Shown here: positions 18,965 to 26,456 of the stretch, piece by piece | Numbering within the stretch: the first letter of the stretch is position 1 | How the letters are laid out: each line of letters starts with the position of its first letter | Assembly: GCF_002215215.1 (NCBI RefSeq) | Contig: NZ_CP018632.1 | Span: 6,630,501 to 6,694,500 of the forward strand | DNA: 64,000 bases | From: Granulosicoccus antarcticus IMCC3135 | GTDB lineage: Bacteria > Pseudomonadota > Gammaproteobacteria > Granulosicoccales > Granulosicoccaceae | Direction: 5' to 3' | Position numbers and translations under genes: made by a program | Notes under the pieces: model-generated | Told to the model about the DNA's origin: nothing | What the model saw: only the letters and a program-made list of their open reading frames with translations | Database searches by the model: none

Positions 18965-19381
18965 ATGGTTAAGGTACAAAAAGGTTTTACACTGATCGAA
19001 CTCATGATCGTTATTGCGATCATCGGCATTCTGGCAGCGGTTGCTGTGCCTCAGTATGGTCAGTACACAAAGCGCGCCAAATTCGTCGGTGAAGTTGTCA
19101 ACCAGGCTGCCCCTTACAAAGCGGCTGTCAGCTTGTGTATTCAGGATCAGAACAGTACAACTGGCTGCATTGCTGGCGACCATAACATCCCACCCGCAAA
19201 GGGTGCTGAAGGTGCATTGACATCACTGGATGTCGGAGCTTTGGGCGTAATCACCGCTACAGGCAATACTGAAGTTGATGGCGACACTTATATCCTGACT
19301 CCGGGATATGTAGCTGCCAGCAACAAACTGACTTGGTCGGTAGGTGGTACTTGTCTGACTAACGGCCTTTGCCGCGAATAA
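18965..19381 (+). CDS. pilA: Type IV major pilin PilA (copy 1)
   Basis: Type IVa prepilin of 138 residues. A short basic leader MVKVQKG is followed by the processing site [19 protein letters not shown], with the conserved Glu5 of the mature protein and an N-terminal helix ending [10 protein letters not shown]. Four cysteines ([13 protein letters not shown] and GTCLTNGLC) suggest two disulfides in the globular head, one at the C-terminal end. GGAGA lies about ten bases upstream of the ATG. It has its own sigma-54 promoter, and PilD downstream would cleave and methylate it. A hairpin separates it from a second, similar pilin gene, so this one is probably the major subunit. Confidence 0.94.
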   Translation: MVKVQKGFTLIELMIVIAIIGILAAVAVPQYGQYTKRAKFVGEVVNQAAPYKAAVSLCIQDQNSTTGCIAGDHNIPPAKGAEGALTSLDVGALGVITATGNTEVDGDTYILTPGYVAASNKLTWSVGGTCLTNGLCRE

Positions 19382-19411
19382 CGTTAGTGCCTGAATAACC
19401 TTCCACACCCT

Positions 19412-19441
19412 ATGAAGGGCTCCCTTCTGGGAGCTCTTCAT
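19412..19441 (+). terminator. Hairpin between the two pilin genes
   Basis: A 13-base stem (ATGAAGGGCTCCC / GGGAGCTCTTCAT, one G-T pair, loop TTCT) follows pilA copy 1. The T run after it is poor (GCTTTG), so it may attenuate read-through or protect the 3' end of an abundant pilin message and not fully terminate. Confidence 0.5.
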
Positions 19442-19457
19442 GCTTTGAGGAATTCAG

Positions 19458-19880
19458 ATGCTGGAACGCTATACAACACACAAAGGCTTCACTCTCATCG
19501 AATTGATGATTGTAATCGCCATTATCGGCATTCTGGCAGCTGCCGCCGTTCCACAATACGCGGCATACACTAAAAAGGCGAAGTTCTCTGAAGTCGTTGT
19601 TCTGACAGCCGAATACAAGTCCTCTGTGCATCTATGCGTACAGGACCGGAACGAACTCGATCCCTGCGACAGTGGACAGAACGGGGTTCCTCCAGCGGTT
19701 TCCACGCCTCGAGGCTACCTCAAGTCACTGACCGTGGTGAATGGCACAATAACGTCTACAGCCACAGACCTGCTCGACGAGATGCAATACATCTTGACGG
19801 CGTCCTATACACCGTCCACGAACATTGTCAGATGGGCCGTCAGCGGTTCTTGTTTGTCCGCTAACCTTTGCAGCAAATAG
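19458..19880 (+). CDS. Type IV pilin (copy 2)
   Basis: Second prepilin, 140 residues. The leader [10 protein letters not shown] precedes [20 protein letters not shown]. The helix end [10 protein letters not shown] and the cysteine pattern ([22 protein letters not shown]) parallel copy 1, which indicates a tandem duplication that has diverged strongly in the globular part. A GAGG lies eight bases upstream of the ATG. No sigma-54 element is seen directly upstream, so expression probably depends on read-through past the hairpin after copy 1. It may be a minor or alternative pilin. Confidence 0.9.
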   Translation: MLERYTTHKGFTLIELMIVIAIIGILAAAAVPQYAAYTKKAKFSEVVVLTAEYKSSVHLCVQDRNELDPCDSGQNGVPPAVSTPRGYLKSLTVVNGTITSTATDLLDEMQYILTASYTPSTNIVRWAVSGSCLSANLCSK

Positions 19881-20105
19881 GCTGTTTCGAACTGCTGAGG
19901 ACAACACTCGGTAAATACCATTGAGAAAACTGTCGCGCTTAATCAGCTCGACGAAGTATTTGCCTTGTTCTCGCCTAGCCAGTTTATATACCAAGTAGCA
20001 ACTGGCAATCCAAACTTCCCCTAAAGCGTCCCCTCATACTGCCGATTCATTATCAAGTGAACACTCCGTCTGCGCGCTTGCGCTGCAAATATTCAGGACA
20101 GCTCC

Positions 20106-21803
20106 ATGACAACCAGCAGTACGTTGAACGGCATTGCCAGGCAACTCGTTAATCAGGGACTCGTTAACGAAGAAACTGCCATCAAGGCAATTGAGCACTG
20201 CAAGAAATCCAAAACGGCATTTCTAAGCAGCCTGGTGTTGAACGACTCGGTCAATTCGAAGGACATAGCCCACTATGTGGCCTCGGATTTTGGACTGCCG
20301 TTATTTGATTTGGCAACTCTGGCACCAGAGAGCATTCCCAAGGACTTGATCAAGGAAGAACTGATCAACTCACAGAATGCGGTGCCGATTGCGCAGCGAG
20401 GATCACGCCTCTTCATTGCCATCTCAGACCCAACAAACAACGAGCCGCTGGAAAAATACAAGTTTTCATCCGGTTTGAGTGTTGAAGCGGTGGTGGTGGA
20501 CGAAACTGCCCTTGCAGAGCTTCGATCACGTGTACTGGATCAAAGCTCGGATCTGGATGAAGGTCTGGACGAGAGTTTCGACCTGGAAGTCGACAATGGT
20601 GACATGGGAGATCTGGATGCAGATGATTCCGGGATTGATGAGACACCGGTCGTACGCTTCGTCAACAAGGTGCTTCTGGATGCTATCAAGAAGGGCGCAT
20701 CGGATATTCATATAGAGCCTTATGAGAAAATTTTTCGTATCCGCTTTCGCGTCGATGGTGTGCTCGAAGAAGTCGTACACCCGCCATTGGCTATGGCAGG
20801 TCGTCTGACCGCACGCATCAAGGTCATGTCACGGATGGATATCTCCGAGCGGCGTGTGCCACAAGATGGTCGCATCAAGCTGAAGATCTCCAAGACCAAG
20901 GCGATCGATTTTCGAGTCAATACCTGCCCTACTCTGTTCGGCGAAAAAACGGTATTGCGTATTCTCGATCCTAGTAGTGCGCAGCTAGGCATCGATGCAC
21001 TGGGTTATGAGCCTGAACAGAAAAAGCTCTACATGGATGCGCTGGCCAATCCCTACGGCATGATTCTGGTAACCGGTCCTACCGGTAGTGGTAAAACGGT
21101 CTCTTTGTATACCGGGCTGAATATTCTTAATGAACCTGGCACCAACATCTCCACCGCGGAGGATCCAGCGGAGATCAACCTTGCTGGTATCAACCAGGTC
21201 AATGTCAATGTCAAAGCAGGCCTGACTTTCGCAGAAGCTCTGAAGTCCTTCCTGCGACAGGATCCGGACGTCATCATGGTTGGTGAGATTCGTGATCTGG
21301 AGACAGCAAGTATTGCGGTCAAAGCGGCGCAAACAGGTCATCTGGTCTTGTCCACACTACATACCAATGATGCGCCACAGACTCTGTCTCGCCTCATTAA
21401 CATGGGCGTGCCGCCCTTCAATATTGCAACTGCAGTATCACTGATCATCGCCCAGCGTCTGGCACGTCGATTATGTGAGCACTGCAAGGTGCCAGATACG
21501 GATCTTCCTCGTGAGCTGCTTCTACAAGAAGGTTTCAAGGAAGAGACGGTCGACGAACTCAATATATTCAAGGCCGTTGGCTGCAAAAAATGCAATAACG
21601 GCTACAAGGGTCGAGTCGGTATTTACCAGGTCATGAAGATCAGTGAAGAGATCAGCAAGATCATCATGGCAGGCGGTAATGCAATCGATATCGCCTCACA
21701 AGCCAAGGCAGAAGAAATTCCCGACCTGCGTGAGTCAGCCCTGAAAAAGGTTGCTCAAGGCGTCATGAGTCTTGAAGAAGCCAACCGAGTGACAAAGGAC
21801 TAG
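20106..21803 (+). CDS. pilB: Type IV pilus assembly ATPase PilB
   Basis: Hexameric extension ATPase of 565 residues acting at the cytoplasmic base of the pilus. The N-terminal MshEN-type region (residues 1-130) is followed by an acidic linker (DEGLDESFDLEVDNGDMGDLDADD) and the catalytic domain with Walker A GPTGSGKTVSLYTG, Asp box, Walker B region DPDVIMVGEIRDLETA and His box HLVLSTLHTNDA. The zinc tetracysteine is visible as CEHCK and CKKCNNGYKGRVG. The ATG at 20106 follows a 225-base gap after pilin copy 2, in which I see no clear promoter. pilC begins three bases after its stop. Confidence 0.97.
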   Translation: MTTSSTLNGIARQLVNQGLVNEETAIKAIEHCKKSKTAFLSSLVLNDSVNSKDIAHYVASDFGLPLFDLATLAPESIPKDLIKEELINSQNAVPIAQRGSRLFIAISDPTNNEPLEKYKFSSGLSVEAVVVDETALAELRSRVLDQSSDLDEGLDESFDLEVDNGDMGDLDADDSGIDETPVVRFVNKVLLDAIKKGASDIHIEPYEKIFRIRFRVDGVLEEVVHPPLAMAGRLTARIKVMSRMDISERRVPQDGRIKLKISKTKAIDFRVNTCPTLFGEKTVLRILDPSSAQLGIDALGYEPEQKKLYMDALANPYGMILVTGPTGSGKTVSLYTGLNILNEPGTNISTAEDPAEINLAGINQVNVNVKAGLTFAEALKSFLRQDPDVIMVGEIRDLETASIAVKAAQTGHLVLSTLHTNDAPQTLSRLINMGVPPFNIATAVSLIIAQRLARRLCEHCKVPDTDLPRELLLQEGFKEETVDELNIFKAVGCKKCNNGYKGRVGIYQVMKISEEISKIIMAGGNAIDIASQAKAEEIPDLRESALKKVAQGVMSLEEANRVTKD

Positions 21804-21806
21804 ATC

Positions 21807-23024
21807 ATGGCAAAGTCTGCAGCCAAAGCGGCCATCATGTTCGAATGGGAAGGTAAAAGCACCTCCGGACATAAACAGAAAGGTGTAATTTCCAGCCCGA
21901 ATGCCGACTTGGTCAAGGCCAAGCTGCGCCGACAAGGCATTATTCCTTCAAAGATCAGAAAGAAACGCCGAGAGTTCGGTGGCAAACAAAAAATCGAGGC
22001 CAGTGACATTGCGCTGTTCGCTCGCCAGCTGACGACCATGATGGGCGCCGGTGTGCCCATGGTGCAGTCTTTCGAAATCGTTGCCAATGGCCTGGACAAC
22101 AAGTCCATGCGCGATATGATCAACGGTATCAAGTCAGAGGTTGAATCGGGCAGTAATCTGACCAACGCCTTGCGCAAATATCCGGATCAATTCGATGAAT
22201 TGTTCTGTAGCCTGACCGAAGCCGGTGAACAGTCAGGTACGCTGGAGACGCTGCTCGGCGAGATAGCCACGTACAAGGAAAAATCAGAGACTCTGAAAAA
22301 GAAGATCAAGAAAGCACTGTTCTATCCGGTTGCCGTTTTGATCATTGCCTTTATCGTAACCGCCATCCTACTGGTATTCGTTGTACCACAGTTCGAGGAT
22401 CTGTTCGTCGGCATGGGGGGAGATCTTCCGGCCTTTACCAAAATGATTGTTACCGCCTCAGAATTCATGCAGAGCTGGTGGTACGTTCTGTTCGGTGGCG
22501 CAGGTGCCGCGGTCTGGTTCTTTGCTCAGGCAAAAAAGCGTTCCAAACCGTTTGCCGAAGCACTCGACAGGCTTGCACTCAAAGCCCCCGTCTTTGGCGA
22601 CATTGTCGTCAAGGCCGCCACTGCACGATTCGCCAGAACCCTGGCCACCATGTCGAAAGCGGGTGTACCTCTGGTTGAAGCCATGGAATCTGTCGCAGGG
22701 GTTGCAGGTAACTCGGTATTCGAGAAAGCCATCCTCACCATGAAGGATGAGGCAGCGACCGGTCAACGCTTGACCACCTCGATCGAGAGTTCAGGTCTGT
22801 TCTCCAATATGGTGGTACAGATGGTCGCCATCGGTGAGGAGTCAGGTTCTATCGATGACATGCTGGCCAAGGTGGCAGACTACTATGAAGAAGAAGTCGA
22901 CAATGCAGTCGACGCCATGACCTCTCTGATGGAACCCATGATCATGGCATTCCTGGGTGTTGTCATCGGTGGCCTGGTCGTCGGCATGTACCTGCCGATC
23001 TTCAAGATGGGTGATGCGTTCTAG
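21807..23024 (+). CDS. pilC: Type IV pilus inner-membrane platform protein PilC
   Basis: Platform protein of 405 residues, family T2SSF/GspF. Two repeated cytoplasmic helical domains are visible (FARQLTTMMGAGVPMVQSFE... and FARTLATMSKAGVPLVEAME...), each followed by membrane helices (YPVAVLIIAFIVTAILLVFVVP; MIMAFLGVVIGGLVVGMYLP). It links PilB to the pilin-insertion site. The N-terminus FEWEGKSTSGHKQKG is typical. Three bases separate it from pilB. Confidence 0.96.
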   Translation: MAKSAAKAAIMFEWEGKSTSGHKQKGVISSPNADLVKAKLRRQGIIPSKIRKKRREFGGKQKIEASDIALFARQLTTMMGAGVPMVQSFEIVANGLDNKSMRDMINGIKSEVESGSNLTNALRKYPDQFDELFCSLTEAGEQSGTLETLLGEIATYKEKSETLKKKIKKALFYPVAVLIIAFIVTAILLVFVVPQFEDLFVGMGGDLPAFTKMIVTASEFMQSWWYVLFGGAGAAVWFFAQAKKRSKPFAEALDRLALKAPVFGDIVVKAATARFARTLATMSKAGVPLVEAMESVAGVAGNSVFEKAILTMKDEAATGQRLTTSIESSGLFSNMVVQMVAIGEESGSIDDMLAKVADYYEEEVDNAVDAMTSLMEPMIMAFLGVVIGGLVVGMYLPIFKMGDAF

Positions 23025-23094
23025 ATTCTCTGTATCACGCTTACGCATTGATAAGTCTTTTGCGTGATCGCTTCATTCCATCCATAATCTGACT

Positions 23095-24018
23095 ATGACA
23101 CTTCTAGATCTCCTCCAGCAAAGCCCGACGACCTTCTACGGGCTTGTTGCTTTAGTCAGCCTGTTAGTCGGCAGTTTCCTGAACGTCGTCATTCACCGGC
23201 TGCCCATCATGATGGAGCGTGCCTGGCGCGAAGGCTTGGAGGAGTTTGCCGAAACCGAAACTAGCGATGGCGATGGCGATGGCGATGGCGAGAGAGTTTC
23301 AGCTGAGCCATCAACAGCTCCGGAAAAACCTGAGAAATTCAATCTGGCTGTGCCGCGTTCGCGCTGCCCCTCCTGTAACAAGGAGATAACAGCCTGGCAG
23401 AACATACCAGTCCTCAGCTATCTGATGCTGGCCGGTACCTGCCCCAACTGCAAGACAGCCATCTCGAAACGATATCCCATCGTCGAGCTGGTTACGATGA
23501 TCCTGTCTCTGATCGTGGCCTGGCAGCTAGGCCCCACCCCTCAAGCCTTTCTCGGCATTGTGGTGACCTGGTTCTTTGTCGCCATGACCATGATCGATGT
23601 CGATCATCAGCTACTGCCAGATTCGCTGACTCTGCCCTTGATGTGGATCGGGTTATTGGTCGCACTCATACCTGTCTTTACCGATCTGCAGTCTGCTGTG
23701 GTCGGGGCTGCGGCCGGCTATATGGTCCTGTGGCTGGTGTACCAGTTATTCAAACTCATTACCGGCAAAGAGGGCATGGGCTACGGCGATTTCAAATTGC
23801 TGGCAGCCATCGGTGCCTTGCTGGGCTGGCAAGCACTGCCTGTCGTTATCCTGTTGTCATCGCTTGTCGGCGCGGTCGTCGGCATCGCTCTGATCGCCGT
23901 GACAGGACGGGACAAGAACATTCCAATCCCCTTCGGTCCTTACCTGGCGGCAGCGGGCTGGATCGCCATGCTCTGGGGCGATGACCTGAGTAGCTGGTAT
24001 TACGGATTTCTGAGCTGA
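23095..24018 (+). CDS. pilD: Prepilin peptidase / N-methyltransferase PilD
   Basis: Bifunctional inner-membrane aspartic peptidase of 307 residues that cleaves prepilins after Gly and methylates the new N-terminal Phe. TM1 contains SLLVGSFLNVVIHRLP. The zinc tetracysteine loop is CPSCNKEI...CPNCK. The catalytic aspartates are in MTMIDVDHQLLPD and MGYGDFKLLAAIG. The cytoplasmic loop between TM1 and the zinc site is longer than usual and holds a run of Asp-Gly repeats encoded by a hexanucleotide repeat. Substrates include both pilins upstream. Confidence 0.95.
   Translation: MTLLDLLQQSPTTFYGLVALVSLLVGSFLNVVIHRLPIMMERAWREGLEEFAETETSDGDGDGDGERVSAEPSTAPEKPEKFNLAVPRSRCPSCNKEITAWQNIPVLSYLMLAGTCPNCKTAISKRYPIVELVTMILSLIVAWQLGPTPQAFLGIVVTWFFVAMTMIDVDHQLLPDSLTLPLMWIGLLVALIPVFTDLQSAVVGAAAGYMVLWLVYQLFKLITGKEGMGYGDFKLLAAIGALLGWQALPVVILLSSLVGAVVGIALIAVTGRDKNIPIPFGPYLAAAGWIAMLWGDDLSSWYYGFLS
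23265..23288 (+). repeat. Hexanucleotide tandem repeat inside pilD
   Basis: Four perfect copies of CGATGG code for repeated Asp-Gly in the first cytoplasmic loop of PilD. The unit is a multiple of three, so gain or loss of copies would lengthen or shorten the loop without a frameshift. Confidence 0.85.
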
Positions 24019-24064
24019 AAGCGGTACCATAAGTACCAACCACTCCACGCGACAACAACCTACC

Positions 24065-24673
24065 GTGCTACTTGTTGGACTGACCGGCGGCATCGCCAGC
24101 GGCAAGACCCTGGTGACAGACTATTTCAAATCACTCGGGGCCTGGATCATCGATGCAGACGTGCTGGCGCGAGAGGTGGTTGAGCCCGGCAGCCCGGGAC
24201 TGAATGCACTGGTCGCACATTTCAGCCCTGATATTCTGAATGCCGATGGCACGCTGAATCGGACAGCGCTACGTCATATCGTATTCGCCACCCCTTCAGA
24301 GCGCGAGTTTCTGGATCAGACGCTGCATCCGCTTATCAGGCAGTTGTCGGGCGAGCGTATTGCGGCAGCTCGGCAGATAGGCCATCCCTATACCATCTAC
24401 GCCGTGCCTCTCTTGGTGGAAACCGGGCAACAGGAACGCTTTGATCGCATTGTGGTTATCGATGTGCCAAAGGCCTTGCAACTGCAACGTCTGCTGGTCA
24501 GAGATGACTCAACGGAGGTAGAGGCAAACGCCATCCTGGCCTCACAGGCAAGCCGTGAACAGAGACTGGCCATTGCCAACGATATTATCGACAATGCCGG
24601 ATCAAAAGCTGACACCCGATTGCAAGTAACGGCACTACACGATCAATATAGTCAGTACCAGACGACTACTTGA
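24065..24673 (+). CDS. coaE: Dephospho-CoA kinase
   Basis: Last enzyme of coenzyme A synthesis, phosphorylating the 3'-hydroxyl of dephospho-CoA. It has 202 residues and starts with the P-loop LTGGIASGKT; other conserved parts are DADVLAREVVEPGSPGL, HPLIR and VVIDVPKALQLQRL. The start codon is GTG. It follows pilD closely, as in Pseudomonas, but the yacG gene often found next is absent. Its last eight bases overlap the converging mutT gene. Confidence 0.95.
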   Translation: MLLVGLTGGIASGKTLVTDYFKSLGAWIIDADVLAREVVEPGSPGLNALVAHFSPDILNADGTLNRTALRHIVFATPSEREFLDQTLHPLIRQLSGERIAAARQIGHPYTIYAVPLLVETGQQERFDRIVVIDVPKALQLQRLLVRDDSTEVEANAILASQASREQRLAIANDIIDNAGSKADTRLQVTALHDQYSQYQTTT

Positions 24674-25067
24674 TGGCTGCTGCCAGCAGCTCATTGACAA
24701 TCGCCTGATTGGCTTCCGGAAATTCCAGAGCACCCAGCTCGGCCAACGCCAGCCAGCGCAGCGTCTGCCCTTCGCACCCCGCAGGTTCACCTTCGAACGC
24801 AGTCACGTCCCAGAAATGTAGCCTGACCTGCTTGTCGGGATAACTATGCTCGATGATGGTTCTGGGCTGGCACTGGGTGACAACAATACCGATTTCCTCC
24901 TGCAGCTCCCGCACCAGGCCGTCTTGCAGCGCCTCGCCGGCTTCCAGCTTGCCGCCGGGAAACTCCCAGCGATTGCCCTGATGTTGCTCGGGCTTGCGCA
25001 AGGCAAGCAAAACCTTGTCGCCAGAGCCGTTGAAGATGACTCCGGCGACGACATCAATAGTTTTCAT
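24666..25067 (-). CDS. mutT: 8-oxo-dGTP diphosphatase MutT
   Basis: Nudix hydrolase of 133 residues that removes oxidised dGTP from the nucleotide pool. The Nudix box is complete: GGKLEAGEALQDGLVRELQEEIGI fits G-x5-E-x7-REUXEEXGU and is preceded by WEFPG. The MutT subgroup is supported by the context: it starts three bases after the argJ stop, in the secA-argJ-mutT order known from Pseudomonas. It converges on coaE with an eight-base overlap and no terminator between. Confidence 0.92.
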   Translation of the reverse strand: MKTIDVVAGVIFNGSGDKVLLALRKPEQHQGNRWEFPGGKLEAGEALQDGLVRELQEEIGIVVTQCQPRTIIEHSYPDKQVRLHFWDVTAFEGEPAGCEGQTLRWLALAELGALEFPEANQAIVNELLAAAIK

Positions 25068-25070
25068 ACT

Positions 25071-26303
25071 TCAGGAACGGTAGTCTGCGTTGATGCTGAC
25101 GTAGTCATGCGACAGATCGCAGGTGTAGATACTGGCCGCGGCATCGCCTCGTGCCAGATCAACGATCACATCAATTTCGGCTTTCGCCAAAACCGCAGCA
25201 CCACGCTCCTCGGTATAGCCTTCGGCAATACCCGCATTGCTGAATGCCACCACATCACCCAGTGATACCGTCACCTTAGAGGCATCCAGAGCGTCGACAC
25301 CCGCCTTGCCAATGGCCATCAGCAAACGCCCCACATTCGCATCACTGGCAAACATGGCTGTCTTGACCAGAGGAGAGTTGGCAATGGAATAGCCGACCTG
25401 CTTGCACTCAACCGTATTCTTGCCGCCTGTCACCTTGACCGTGATGAACTTGGTCGCACCTTCGGCATCACGGATAATGGCCTGCGCCAGATCCATGCAA
25501 ACCCGGCGCAGCGCGTGCATGAAGTCTGGCCATTGCGCATGTGAGACGTCCAGTGCCTCACCCACACCGGTAGCCACCAGTACGCAGGCATCGTTGGTCG
25601 ATGTGTCACTGTCGACGGTGATGGCATTGAACGAGACATCAACCGCGTCATGCAAGGCGGTGTTCAGATCAGCAACATCAATAGTGGCATCGGTGAACAC
25701 ATAGCTCAGCATGGTCGCCATATTGGGCTGAATCATGCCAGCGCCTTTGGACATGCCGGTAATGGTCACGCTCTGGCCGTTGATCAAGACCGTTTGCGAG
25801 GTGAGCTTGGGTTGTGTGTCAGTCGTCATGATGCCTCGAGAAGCATCGGTCCACTGGGAGATTTCAGATTCAGGTGCACTGGCGATTGTCTGTGCAGCTT
25901 TTTCTATGCCATTACGCATGATGGCGTCTGGCAACAGTTGGCCGATAACACCGGTAGAGAACGGCAGTACGGATTCTTCTGGAATTTCGAGTGCCGCGGC
26001 CAGGGCCTGACAGTGGCCGCGCGCCATGTCGATACCCGGCTGTCCGGTACCGGCGTTGGCATTACCCGAATTGATCAGCAAGGCTCGCACGTGTCCCTTG
26101 TTGGCCAGCAAGTGCTCCTTGCCGATGGTCACGGGTGCTGCGCAGAAGGCGTTTTGCGTGAAGACCGCTGCGGTACGGGCAGTTTCTGCCAGTTGGGCGA
26201 CCACCATATCGGCAGTACCGCTGGATTTCAGGCCAGCGACCAGAGTAGTAAGGACAGCGCCTCGTACAGGCATTGCAGACGGCAGGTTCAGATTGACAGG
26301 CAT
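25071..26303 (-). CDS. argJ: Bifunctional ornithine acetyltransferase / N-acetylglutamate synthase
   Basis: ArgJ, about 410 residues, the recycling enzyme of arginine synthesis that moves acetyl from acetylornithine to glutamate. The autocleavage site is present: KGAGMIQPNMAT|MLSY, where the Thr becomes the nucleophile of the beta chain. Other conserved segments are LLINSGNANAGTG and ATGVGEAL. The open frame begins at 26339, but ATG at 26303 gives MPVNLNLPSAMPVRG, which matches the usual ArgJ N-terminus. It is tightly followed by mutT. Confidence 0.95.
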   Translation of the reverse strand: MPVNLNLPSAMPVRGAVLTTLVAGLKSSGTADMVVAQLAETARTAAVFTQNAFCAAPVTIGKEHLLANKGHVRALLINSGNANAGTGQPGIDMARGHCQALAAALEIPEESVLPFSTGVIGQLLPDAIMRNGIEKAAQTIASAPESEISQWTDASRGIMTTDTQPKLTSQTVLINGQSVTITGMSKGAGMIQPNMATMLSYVFTDATIDVADLNTALHDAVDVSFNAITVDSDTSTNDACVLVATGVGEALDVSHAQWPDFMHALRRVCMDLAQAIIRDAEGATKFITVKVTGGKNTVECKQVGYSIANSPLVKTAMFASDANVGRLLMAIGKAGVDALDASKVTVSLGDVVAFSNAGIAEGYTEERGAAVLAKAEIDVIVDLARGDAAASIYTCDLSHDYVSINADYRS

Positions 26304-26415
26304 GTCTATGAAGTTCCAAGAGGTATTCTCGGGCGACATTTAAGCATGCTTTGCAGCAACAGTCTTGTCTGATGGATACTGGTAGATCAACCTCGTGATC
26401 AACGTGCCGTTATTT

Positions 26416-26451
26416 GGCGGATTGCGAGCCTCTACAGGCCCGCAATCCGCC
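26416..26451. terminator. Long hairpin after secA
   Basis: GGCGGATTGCG (26416-26426) pairs with CGCAATCCGCC (26441-26451), and an inner GCCT/AGGC adds four more pairs around the loop CTAC with one A-C mismatch. It begins six bases beyond the secA stop. There is no T run on either strand, so it may be a 3'-end stabiliser or factor-dependent terminator. Confidence 0.5.
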
Positions 26452-26456
26452 CATCA

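Noticed and set aside
19881-20105. Searched for a second sigma-54 promoter before pilB.
   Set aside because: CTGGCAATCCAAACTTCC has the GG but lacks GC at the required ten-base spacing.
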